A stretch of 64,000 nucleotides of DNA. Source: an uncultured Oscillospiraceae bacterium. GTDB lineage: Bacteria > Bacillota > Clostridia > Oscillospirales > Oscillospiraceae. The stretch is from NCBI GenBank assembly GCA_934623575.1, contig CAKTVL010000004.1, positions 1-64,000 on the forward strand, written 5' to 3'. Shown here one piece after another: positions 1 to 6,541 of this stretch. Position numbers and translations under genes: made by a program. Below the pieces are notes generated by a model. That model had not been told where the DNA came from. It ran no database searches and was given only the letters and a program-made list of their open reading frames with translations. Positions within the stretch are counted from its first letter, which is position 1. Each line of letters starts with the position of its first letter.

Positions 1-659
1 CGGAAGATGAAGTTGCCCGGGGTGATCTCGTTGCGGAAGGACTTGCCGATCTGGCACACGCCGAAGGGCAGCTTGCGCCGGGTGGTGCGCTGGGTGTTGA
101 CGAAGTTGGTGAAGATGCCCTGCGCCGTCTCGGGCCGCAGATACACGGTGTTCTTGGCATCCTCGGTGACGCCCTGGAACGTCTTGAACATCAGGTTGAA
201 CTGCCGGATGTCGGTGAAGTTGTGCTTGCCGCAGGAGGGGCAGGGGATGTTCTTCTCCTCCACGAAGTCCTTCATCTCCTGCTGGGAGAAGGCGTCGATG
301 GGCTTGCTGAGCTCAAAGCCATTCTCGTGGCACCAGTCCTCGATGAGCTTGTCGGCGCGGAAGCGCTCCTTGCACTCCTTACAGTCCATCAGCGGGTCGG
401 AGAAGCCGGCCAGATGGCCGCTGGCCACCCAGGTCTGGGGGTTCATGAGGATGGCGGCGTCCTGCCCCACGTTGTAGGGGTTCTCCTGCACGAACTTTTT
501 CCACCATGCCTTCTTGATGTTGTTCTTCAGCTCCACGCCCAGGGGGCCGTAGTCCCAGGTGTTGGCCAGGCCGCCGTAGATCTCGGAGCCGGCAAAGATG
601 ATGCCGCGGTTTTTGCAGAGGGCCACGATCTTATCCATGGTCTTTTCGGTGTTTTTCAT
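1..659 (-). CDS. glyS: Glycyl-tRNA synthetase (dimeric GlyQS type), 3' end beyond window
   Basis: Charges tRNA-Gly with glycine in the cytoplasm. The visible N-terminal 219 residues read [19 protein letters not shown], then the block with [18 protein letters not shown], a zinc-binding-type CPSCG segment, and the class II motif 2 region [10 protein letters not shown] followed by [10 protein letters not shown]. These are typical of the eukaryote/Gram-positive single-chain GlyRS rather than the alpha2beta2 type. The start at 659 follows AAGGAG with good spacing. A glycine-type T-box leader and a strong promoter lie directly upstream, so expression should rise when tRNA-Gly is uncharged. The C-terminal part, including motif 3 and the anticodon domain, lies outside the window. 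Confidence 0.95.
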   Translation of the reverse strand, partial: MKNTEKTMDKIVALCKNRGIIFAGSEIYGGLANTWDYGPLGVELKNNIKKAWWKKFVQENPYNVGQDAAILMNPQTWVASGHLAGFSDPLMDCKECKERFRADKLIEDWCHENGFELSKPIDAFSQQEMKDFVEEKNIPCPSCGKHNFTDIRQFNLMFKTFQGVTEDAKNTVYLRPETAQGIFTNFVNTQRTTRRKLPFGVCQIGKSFRNEITPGNFIF

Positions 660-693
660 GGTGATTCTCCTTTATGTCAAGATTTTTGGTCAC

Positions 694-730
694 AAAAAAA
701 CGCCCCGATGTCCCGCAGGACATCGGGGCG
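694..730 (-). terminator. T-box attenuator terminator before glyS
   Basis: A 13-bp perfect stem (701-713 / 718-730) with a 4-nt loop, followed on the minus strand by seven U (700-694). It is the off-state hairpin of the glycine T-box. Confidence 0.9.
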
Positions 731-860
731 AACGAAACTCGTCCGTGGTTCCACCCGAATTTGGATATTTCCACACTCAAAAGCCGGTAACGGGGCCTCC
801 GGCGGGCATTTCCTCCCGCGGCTCCGGGCAGCCACGCCCTTCATCGCCTGTAACAGGGAA
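694..860 (-). promoter_or_regulatory. T-box riboswitch, glycine type, upstream of glyS
   Basis: The minus strand carries a T-box core GGGTGGAACCACGG (743-756) followed by a strong intrinsic terminator (stem 701-713 with 718-730, then seven U). The bulge UGGA would pair with UCCA, matching the U discriminator of bacterial tRNA-Gly, and the next gene is glyS. The transcript from its promoter to the terminator is only about 160 nt, so Stem I must be short. I could not place the specifier codon with confidence. Confidence 0.88.
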
Positions 861-889
861 AGAATAGCACGTTTTCCCTGTGTTGTCAA
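861..889 (-). promoter_or_regulatory. Sigma-A-type promoter for glyS
   Basis: On the minus strand TTGACA (889-884), a 17-bp spacer and TATTCT (866-861) give a near-consensus housekeeping promoter. Transcription should begin near 854 and enter the T-box leader. Confidence 0.8.
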
Positions 890-898
890 GGAAATGCG

Positions 899-926
899 TT
901 GACATTCTTTCGCTATATGTTACAAT
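899..926 (+). promoter_or_regulatory. Sigma-A-type promoter for the 27-residue ORF
   Basis: TTGACA (899-904), 16-bp spacer, TACAAT (921-926). It is divergent from the glyS promoter, with only 9 bp between the two -35 boxes. Expected start is about 933, giving a roughly 60-nt leader before the ATG at 997. Confidence 0.75.
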
Positions 927-939
927 ACTTCTGTGAAAT

Positions 940-970
940 AGAGCAGTTGCGCTACGGCAGGCGGTTTGGC
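940..970 (+). repeat. Left arm of a long inverted repeat around the 27-residue ORF
   Basis: AGAGCAGTTGCG and GCGGTTTGGC in this arm match the reverse complement of 1112-1139 over about 23 positions, with one G-U-compatible difference and a short internal mismatch. In the mRNA the two arms can pair to join the 5' and 3' ends. Confidence 0.7.
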
Positions 971-996
971 TACACCCTCCGAAAGGAGGTGACAGT

Positions 997-1080
997 ATGC
1001 CTATCACGTTGACCATTCACTTGTTTGGACTCGTCTTTACATTGAAGGTAAAACGCGAAAGCCGCCACTCGGCCAAGTGA
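997..1080 (+). CDS. 27-residue peptide, candidate type I toxin
   Basis: Reading from ATG 997 gives MPITLTIHLFGLVFTLKVKR followed by ESRHSAK. It has a short hydrophobic segment (residues 3-16) and a strongly basic tail, a pattern common to membrane-acting type I toxins. I do not recognise a named family. The Shine-Dalgarno is a perfect AAAGGAGGT seven bases before the ATG, yet it lies in the 3' arm of a local hairpin (CACCCTCC-GAAA-GGAGGTG, 973-991), so translation is probably restrained in the nascent transcript. The 5' end of the mRNA (940-970) is complementary to its 3' region (1112-1139). The gene has its own promoter and terminator and is opposed by a consensus antisense promoter. Toxicity is inferred, not shown. 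Confidence 0.65.
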   Translation: MPITLTIHLFGLVFTLKVKRESRHSAK

Positions 1081-1139
1081 CGGCTTTCTGAATGAAATCC
1101 CAATTGTAACCGAGCCAAACCGCTTGTCGCAGCTGCTCT
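1050..1139 (-). ncRNA. Predicted antisense RNA (candidate antitoxin) to the 27-residue ORF mRNA
   Basis: A consensus promoter on the minus strand (TTGACA 1173-1168, 16 bp, TATAAT 1151-1146) should start a transcript near 1139. A hairpin with arms 1088-1077 and 1068-1057 follows. It pairs better on the minus strand (a G-U pair) than on the plus strand (a C-A mismatch), and is followed by GCG and four U. The product would be about 90 nt, complementary to the last ten codons and the 3' UTR of the plus-strand mRNA. The convergent layout resembles type I antitoxins. The exact ends are inferred. Confidence 0.6.
1112..1139 (-). repeat. Right arm of the inverted repeat
   Basis: The reverse complement reads AGAGCAGCTGCG...GCGGTTTGGCTC and mirrors the left arm at 940-970. 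The antisense transcript predicted from the promoter at 1146-1173 begins almost exactly at the outer edge of this arm. Confidence 0.7.
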
Positions 1140-1145
1140 ACTTTC

Positions 1146-1173
1146 ATTATACCCGGCGGCCTGCATTTGTCAA
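1146..1173 (-). promoter_or_regulatory. Consensus promoter for the antisense RNA
   Basis: TTGACA at 1173-1168 and TATAAT at 1151-1146 with 16 bp between them, both hexamers perfect. The promoter is embedded in the terminator hairpin of the opposing transcript. Confidence 0.8.
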
Positions 1174-1193
1174 GCCGCCGGGTATATTTTTTT
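1150..1193 (+). terminator. Terminator of the 27-residue ORF transcript
   Basis: TACCCGGCGG (1150-1159) pairs with CCGCCGGGTA (1175-1184), followed by TATTTTTTT ending at 1193. The loop contains the -35 box of the antisense promoter. The stop codon of the convergent lipoprotein gene (1192-1194) overlaps the T-tract. Confidence 0.85.
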
Positions 1194-1911
1194 ACTTCCC
1201 GGCGGCCATGACCTTGCCGGCGGCGTCCACCACCAGGCGGTCGGCCTTCTCACCCGCCGTCCCCTTACTGAAGCTCACCGTCCACGCGCCGGAGGTGACG
1301 TCATAGGTGGCGTACACCTGATCGTACGCGCCGGTATACTGCGCCTTGGCAGCGTCGATGGCCGCCTGCATGGTCACGCTCTTGCGGCCGATCTGGGCGG
1401 TGCCCAGAATGGACAGCAGCGCGTCACGGTTGGCGTTCCACACCTCGGTGGTCATCTCGTCGGAGGGGGAAGCCACATAGCTGCCCGGCACGTCCTCAAA
1501 AAAGATGTCCGCCATGACCATGGTGCCCTTTTCCGTGTCCTCCTCCGTGTGCTGCCAGACCTTCATGCCGTTGGCAAGGGTCAGCTCCTCACTGGTGACG
1601 CCGGTGCCGCAGATGCCGTAGCCGCCGGTCCAGCACAGCAGCGTGTAGCTGACGGTGGGGTCATCGGTCTTGTAGAAGCGGATGCCCTCGGTCTTGTCGG
1701 TGCCGTTATCAGACACCTGCTCCCAGCTCCAGCCCTCCGGCAGCTCCAGCTTCATGTCTACATAGCCGTGGGTGAATTCGGCGGTGGTGACAGTGGGCTG
1801 GGGATCCGGCGCGGGATCGGGGTCGGGCTTGTCGTCGTTGTTCTTTTTGCCGCAGGCCATCAGCGACAGGGCGCAGGCCAGGGCCAGGATAAATGCCAAA
1901 AACTTCTTCAT
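1192..1911 (-). CDS. Putative lipoprotein of unknown function (239 aa)
   Basis: The N-terminus MKKFLAFILALACALSLMAC is a lipoprotein signal peptide with lipobox LMAC, so the mature protein should be anchored outside the cytoplasmic membrane by the lipidated Cys20. A short Asp/Pro-rich linker follows (residues 26-40), then a roughly 200-residue domain with WSWEQ and a C-terminal PepSY-like stretch (AIDAAKAQYTGAYDQVYATY...WTVSF). I assign no function. The start at 1911 follows AGGAGG with a 10-base spacer. The gene converges on the small RNA locus and has no obvious U-tract terminator, so read-through would run antisense to the 27-residue ORF. Confidence 0.8.
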   Translation of the reverse strand: MKKFLAFILALACALSLMACGKKNNDDKPDPDPAPDPQPTVTTAEFTHGYVDMKLELPEGWSWEQVSDNGTDKTEGIRFYKTDDPTVSYTLLCWTGGYGICGTGVTSEELTLANGMKVWQHTEEDTEKGTMVMADIFFEDVPGSYVASPSDEMTTEVWNANRDALLSILGTAQIGRKSVTMQAAIDAAKAQYTGAYDQVYATYDVTSGAWTVSFSKGTAGEKADRLVVDAAGKVMAAGK

Positions 1912-1950
1912 GGGGGTCGTGCCTCCTTTTCTGTCTCTATCTGTTTGTGT

Positions 1951-1962
1951 GTGTATATACAC
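1951..1962. repeat. Perfect 12-bp palindrome upstream of the lipoprotein gene
   Basis: GTGTATATACAC lies about 40 bp before the lipoprotein start, next to an eight-base G run (1967-1974 region). It could be an operator. No binding protein can be named. Confidence 0.3.
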
Positions 1963-2034
1963 CGCCGGGGGGGGCGGGCGATGGGCCTGCCCTCTATCCA
2001 CTTAGACGGCACACGGGCCGGTTTCGTTCCGCTT

Positions 2035-3405
2035 TTATTCGTGGCCCTCCGGCAGCTTGGAGATCATGGTCTTGTACAGCCGGGAGAAGAACACCAGCGT
2101 CAGCGCCAGGGAGGCGATCTCCGCGATGGGATAGCACCACCACACCAGGTTGCTGTTGCCCACGGACGCGCCGTACCGGGCCAGCACATAGGCGATGGGG
2201 ATCAGGAACACCAGCTGGCGGACGATGGAGGTGATCATGGAGTACAGGGACTTGCCCAGCGCCTGGAAGGAGCTGCCCAGGGCGATGCACGCGCCGGCCA
2301 TGCAGAAGCTCAGGGAGATGACCCGCAGGGCGGGGATGCCCACCGACAGCATGGTGTCCGTAGCGTCGAAGATCTTCAGCAGGGGGCCGGGAATGGCCCA
2401 GAACAGGATGGTGCCCAGCACCATAATGCAGGAGGCGTACAGCGCGCCGCGCTTGATGGTCTCCACCATGCGCTTGCGGTTCTGTGCGCCGTAGTTGTAG
2501 GCCACGATGGGCACCACGCCGTTGTTCATGCCGAACACCGGCATGAAGATGAAGGAATTCAGCTTGAAATAGATGCCGAAGGCGGTGGCCGCCGTCTCGT
2601 GGGCGGCGTGGTAGACGATGAGGATCTTGTTCATCAGGAAGGTCATCACCGAGCCGATGGCGATCATGATCACGCTGGGCAGGCCGATGGCGTAGATCTC
2701 GCCGATGAGCCGGAAGTCCGGGCGGAAGCCCTTGATGGACAGGGTGATGTCGGTATTCTTCTTGTGGTTGAAGTAGATGGCCAGCGCGCAGCCGAAGTAC
2801 TGGCCGATAATGGTGGCCACGGCGGCGCCGGTGACGCCCATGTTCAGCGTGAAGATGAAGATGGGGTCCAGGATGATGTTGATGATGGCGCCCAGGCCCT
2901 GGGTGTACATGCTGAGGATGGACCGCCCGGTGCCCTGCAGCAGCCGCTCGTACATGATCTGGCAGAACATGCCCAGGGAGCCGATGGTCACCACCCGCAG
3001 GTAGTCGTTGCCCATGAGGATGATGCTCTCCACCTGGGTCTGGGAGCGGAAGAACAGGTCGGAGCAGGTGGCGCCCAGTATCGCGGAGATCACGAACCCC
3101 ACGATGGCCAGCAGCACGCCGTGGTTGGCCACCCGGTCGGCCCGCTCCCGCTGCCCCGCGCCCAGCGCCCGGCCCATCAGTGCGTTGACGCCCACGGCGG
3201 TGCCGGTGGCCAGACCGATCATCAGGTTCTGCGCCGGAAAGGCCAGGGACACGGCGGTCAGCGCCTGCTCGCTGACGCGGCTGACGAACACGCTGTCCAC
3301 AATGTTGTACAGGGCCTGCACCAGCATGGAGGCGATGATGGGCAGCGACATGTTCCATATCAGCTTGGAAATGGGCATGACGCCCAGCTTGTTTTCACTC
3401 TGCAC
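2035..3405 (-). CDS. MATE family multidrug efflux transporter
   Basis: A 456-residue polytopic membrane protein with twelve predicted hydrophobic segments. It matches the MATE/DinF-type antiporter family, which exports drugs or metabolites using Na+ or H+ gradients. Typical features are the N-terminal MSLPIIASMLVQALYNIVDS and the mid-protein duplicated block IGEIYAIGLPSVIMIAIGSV. The reading frame opens with GTG at 3405; the next in-frame ATG (3378) has no ribosome binding site, while a weak AAGGAAAAGAG precedes the GTG. It stands alone, with the alaX-type operon terminator just upstream. The substrate cannot be told from sequence. Confidence 0.9.
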   Translation of the reverse strand: MQSENKLGVMPISKLIWNMSLPIIASMLVQALYNIVDSVFVSRVSEQALTAVSLAFPAQNLMIGLATGTAVGVNALMGRALGAGQRERADRVANHGVLLAIVGFVISAILGATCSDLFFRSQTQVESIILMGNDYLRVVTIGSLGMFCQIMYERLLQGTGRSILSMYTQGLGAIINIILDPIFIFTLNMGVTGAAVATIIGQYFGCALAIYFNHKKNTDITLSIKGFRPDFRLIGEIYAIGLPSVIMIAIGSVMTFLMNKILIVYHAAHETAATAFGIYFKLNSFIFMPVFGMNNGVVPIVAYNYGAQNRKRMVETIKRGALYASCIMVLGTILFWAIPGPLLKIFDATDTMLSVGIPALRVISLSFCMAGACIALGSSFQALGKSLYSMITSIVRQLVFLIPIAYVLARYGASVGNSNLVWWCYPIAEIASLALTLVFFSRLYKTMISKLPEGHE

Positions 3406-3463
3406 GAGATCACTCTTTTCCTTTGTATTGTCAGTCTGCCCACCATTGTATCATGCCTTTATA

Positions 3464-3508
3464 GAAAAAGAAACCCCTGCAATGTGCTTTTTCCACACAT
3501 TACAGGGG
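3464..3508 (-). terminator. Terminator of the hisS-aspS operon
   Basis: A 13-bp stem (3496-3508 with 3474-3486, one G-U pair) and a 9-nt loop, followed on the minus strand by a U-rich run (3473-3464). It lies 45 bp after the alanyl-tRNA editing gene. Confidence 0.85.
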
Positions 3509-3553
3509 CAAATTTTGGTTAAAAGCGGCAAAAATGTTTCGTGCTGTGAAGTA

Positions 3554-4699
3554 TCAGGCCCGGAAAAATGCCCGGATCTCCTCCGCCGTACAGGCGGCGC
3601 TGCCCTGGGCGAAGCCGTCCCGGCCGCCGCCCCGCCCGTGCAGGGCGTTGTTCATGTCCTTCACCAGTGCCCGGATGTCCTGCCCGGCGTGGATGACCGC
3701 GTATTTGTACGCGCCGTCCGTCCCGGCGAACACCGCGCAGCGTCCGCCGGCGCTTCTGGCGGTCATGTCGCACAGCCGGCGCACGCCGTCGCCCTCCAGC
3801 GCGCCGGTGATCAGCACCACGTCGCCCGCTCCGGCATACTGCGCCGCCGTCTGGGAAAAGACCTGCTCCTCCAGCGCCGCGGCGCGCTCCTTTGCCGCCA
3901 GCAGCTCGCCCTGCATGCGGCTGACGGCCGCCGCCGCCGTCTCCGGCTTCACCGACAGCGCCTGCCCGATCTGCCGCGCCTGCTCCCAGCAGGCGGACAG
4001 ATAGTCTGCCGCCCGCTGGCCGCACAGCAGCTCCAGCCGCACGCCATCGCGGAATTTCTGCCAGCCCACGAACTTCACCAGGCCCACCTGGCCGCTGGCG
4101 GCCACATGGGTGCCGCAGCAGGCGCACAGGTCCGCGCCGGGAAACTCCGTAAGGCGCACAGGCCCCTCCAGGGCTTTTTTGCTGCGGTAGGGCAGGGCGG
4201 CCAGCTCCTCCGGGGAGGGATACCAGATGTGGATGGGGTGGTTTTCCCAGATGTACCGGTTGGCGCGGCGTTCGATGTCCTGCACCTGCTCCCAGCTGAT
4301 GTCGGCGTTGTAGTCGATGGTCACGGTATCCGCGCCCATGTGGAAGCCCACGTTGTCGCAGTGGAGGGTGCTGCACAGCATGCCGGAGACGATGTGCTCG
4401 CCGGAGTGCTGCTGCATGTGGTCGAACCGCCGCGCCCAGTCGAGCTGTCCGCTGACGCTCTGGCCCTCGGCCAGCGCGCCGTCGCACAGATGGGTGATCA
4501 CGCCGTCCTTCTCGTGCACGTCCAGCACCCGGACGGCGCCCAGCGTGCCGTGGTCGGCGCTCTGTCCGCCGCCCTCGGGATAGAAGGCCGTCCGGTCCAG
4601 CACCACGGCCCAGCCGCCCTTTACCGCCTGGCAGGACTCCACCACGGCGGTGAAGTCCTGCAAAAAGGCGTTTTCGTAGTAAAGCTTGACGGTCTCCAT
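3554..4699 (-). CDS. Alanyl-tRNA editing protein (AlaX-like with DHHA1 domain)
   Basis: Deacylates mischarged tRNA-Ala in trans. The 381 residues comprise an AlaRS-like editing domain with zinc ligands in HMQQHSGEHIVSG (around residue 95) and CACCGTHVAASG (around residue 190), a coiled linker around 250-285, and a DHHA1 domain ending in GRGGGRDGFAQG. This is the long AlaX-L arrangement, not the short AlaX. The ATG overlaps the aspS stop by one base (TGATG), so it is the last gene of the T-box-led synthetase operon. Its substrate among Ser- or Gly-tRNA-Ala is not decided by sequence. Confidence 0.88.
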   Translation of the reverse strand: METVKLYYENAFLQDFTAVVESCQAVKGGWAVVLDRTAFYPEGGGQSADHGTLGAVRVLDVHEKDGVITHLCDGALAEGQSVSGQLDWARRFDHMQQHSGEHIVSGMLCSTLHCDNVGFHMGADTVTIDYNADISWEQVQDIERRANRYIWENHPIHIWYPSPEELAALPYRSKKALEGPVRLTEFPGADLCACCGTHVAASGQVGLVKFVGWQKFRDGVRLELLCGQRAADYLSACWEQARQIGQALSVKPETAAAAVSRMQGELLAAKERAAALEEQVFSQTAAQYAGAGDVVLITGALEGDGVRRLCDMTARSAGGRCAVFAGTDGAYKYAVIHAGQDIRALVKDMNNALHGRGGGRDGFAQGSAACTAEEIRAFFRA

Positions 4700-6477
4700 C
4701 AGTCGTCCTTCTCCACCTCGCCCACGATGGCGATGTGCAGCTCATCCAGCTGCTTCTGCTCCACGGTGGAGGGCGCGCCCATCATGATGTCCTGGGCGTT
4801 CTTGTTCATGGGGAAGGGGATGATCTCGCGGATGGAGCTCTCGCCGGCCAGCAGCATGACCATACGGTCCACGCCCGGGGCGATGCCTGCGTGAGGGGGT
4901 GCGCCGTAGCAGAAGGCGTTGTACATGGCGGGGAACTTCTTCTTCACGTCCTCCTCGCCCAGCCGCACCAGCTCGAAGGCCTTGATCATGATCTCGGGGT
5001 CGTGGTTACGGACGGCGCCGGAGCTGAGCTCCACGCCGTTGCACACCAGGTCGTACTGGTTGGCGTAGATGTCCAGGGGATCGATCTCGCCGCGCTCGGC
5101 CTTCAGCAGGATGTCCATGCCGCCGTTGGGCATGGAGAACGGGTTGTGGCAGAACTCCAGCTCGCCGCTCTCGTCGCCGATCTCGTACATGGGGAAGTCC
5201 ACGATCCAGCAGAACTCATAGCGCTCCTTGTCGAAGTGGTTCTCGCAGGCCGCGCCAAAGGTCTTGATCAGCACGCCCACGGACTTGGTGGCGTACTGGC
5301 CCGCCGCCGCCACCACCAGGGTGTTGGGCTTCAGGTCCATGACCTTGGCCAGCTCCGCCTCCACCGGGGAGACGAACTTGGCGATGCCGCCGGCCAGCTG
5401 GCCGTTCTCGTCCACCTTGAACCAGTAGGCCTTGCTGCCGGACTGCACCTCGCAGTCGGTCAGCAGCTTCTCCACCTGCTTGCGGGTCATGGTGCAGTCG
5501 CTGATGGGCACCATCTTCACCGTCTGGCCCTTGAAGGCCTCGAACTCGCTGTCCTTAAACAGCTCGGTGACATTCTTGCAGGTCAGGTCGATACGCAGGT
5601 CGGGCTTGTCGCTGCCGTAGGTCTCCATGGCGGTGTTGTAGGGGATGCGGCGGAAGGGGGCGCTGGACGCCACGTTATAGGTGCCGAACTTGGCAAAGAT
5701 GGGGGGCAGCACGTCCTCCAGCACGGCGAAGATGTCGTCCTGGGTGGCGAAGGCCATCTCCATATCCAGCTGATAGAACTCGCCGGGGGAGCGGTCGCCG
5801 CGGGCGTCCTCATCGCGGAAGCAGGGGGCGATCTGGAAATAGCGGTCGAAGCCGGAGGTCATCAGCAGCTGCTTGAACTGCTGGGGCGCCTGGGGCAGGG
5901 CGTAGAACTTGCCGGGGTGCTTCCGGGCGGGCACCAGATAGTCACGGGCGCCCTCGGGGGAGCTGGCGGTCAGGATGGGGGTGGTGATCTCCAGGAAGCC
6001 GTGTTCCATCATGGCGGCGCGCAGGGCGGCCACCACCTGGCAGCGCAGAATGATGTTCTGCTTCACCGCGGGATTCCGCAGGTCCAGATAGCGGTACTTC
6101 AGACGCTGGGTCTCGTCGGCCTCGCGGCTGCGGTTGATCTCGAAGGGCAGGGAGTTGTAGCGGCAGCGGCCCAGCACCTCGATCTTAGTGGGCACCACCT
6201 CGATCTCGCCGGTGGCCTGCTTGGGGTTCTTGCTGGCGCGCTCCCGGACGGTGCCCTCCACGCTGATGGTGGACTCCTTGTTCAGCCCGTTGATGATCTC
6301 CATCATCTCCGGGGTCTCCACCACCACCTGGGTGGTGCCGTAGAAGTCCCGCAGCACCACGAAGGCGAAGTTCTGCCCCACGGTGCGGACGTTCTCCATC
6401 CAGCCTACGATCTTCACGGACTTGCCCGCGTCGCTGAGCCGCAGCTCGTTGCAGGTATGTGTGCGCATCTGCATCAT
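4699..6477 (-). CDS. aspS: Aspartyl-tRNA synthetase
   Basis: Class II synthetase charging tRNA-Asp. The order is an N-terminal OB-fold anticodon domain (residues 15-105), a catalytic domain with motif 2 FRDEDARGDRSPGEF, the bacterial GAD insertion (about 285-420), and motif 3 GIAPGVDRMVML near the C-terminus. The length of about 592 aa fits bacterial AspRS. The upstream ATG at 6483 is only three bases from the GGAGG core, so I prefer ATG 6477 (nine-base spacing); ATG 6474 is also possible. It sits between hisS and the alanyl-tRNA editing gene. I cannot tell from sequence whether it is discriminating or also charges tRNA-Asn. Confidence 0.95.
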   Translation of the reverse strand: MMQMRTHTCNELRLSDAGKSVKIVGWMENVRTVGQNFAFVVLRDFYGTTQVVVETPEMMEIINGLNKESTISVEGTVRERASKNPKQATGEIEVVPTKIEVLGRCRYNSLPFEINRSREADETQRLKYRYLDLRNPAVKQNIILRCQVVAALRAAMMEHGFLEITTPILTASSPEGARDYLVPARKHPGKFYALPQAPQQFKQLLMTSGFDRYFQIAPCFRDEDARGDRSPGEFYQLDMEMAFATQDDIFAVLEDVLPPIFAKFGTYNVASSAPFRRIPYNTAMETYGSDKPDLRIDLTCKNVTELFKDSEFEAFKGQTVKMVPISDCTMTRKQVEKLLTDCEVQSGSKAYWFKVDENGQLAGGIAKFVSPVEAELAKVMDLKPNTLVVAAAGQYATKSVGVLIKTFGAACENHFDKERYEFCWIVDFPMYEIGDESGELEFCHNPFSMPNGGMDILLKAERGEIDPLDIYANQYDLVCNGVELSSGAVRNHDPEIMIKAFELVRLGEEDVKKKFPAMYNAFCYGAPPHAGIAPGVDRMVMLLAGESSIREIIPFPMNKNAQDIMMGAPSTVEQKQLDELHIAIVGEVEKDD

Positions 6478-6541
6478 TGTCATGTTCCTCCTATTTCTGA
6501 TAGTGAATTGTATAATTGACTAAAAATATTACGGTCTGTTG

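Noticed and set aside
1057-1088. Hairpin at the end of the 27-residue ORF as its plus-strand terminator
   Set aside because: No U-run follows on the plus strand and one pair is lost there (C-A). It fits the minus-strand transcript better, while the plus-strand terminator is at 1150-1193.
1549-3522. Long plus-strand reading frame over the lipoprotein and MATE genes
   Set aside because: Its product is rich in Gly, His, Ala and Gln with no recognisable motif, as expected for the antisense strand of a GC-rich gene; the minus-strand frames encode clear proteins.
4735-6519. Plus-strand frame as long as aspS
   Set aside because: It is the exact antisense of a well-conserved synthetase, has His/Leu/Gly-biased composition and no ribosome site.
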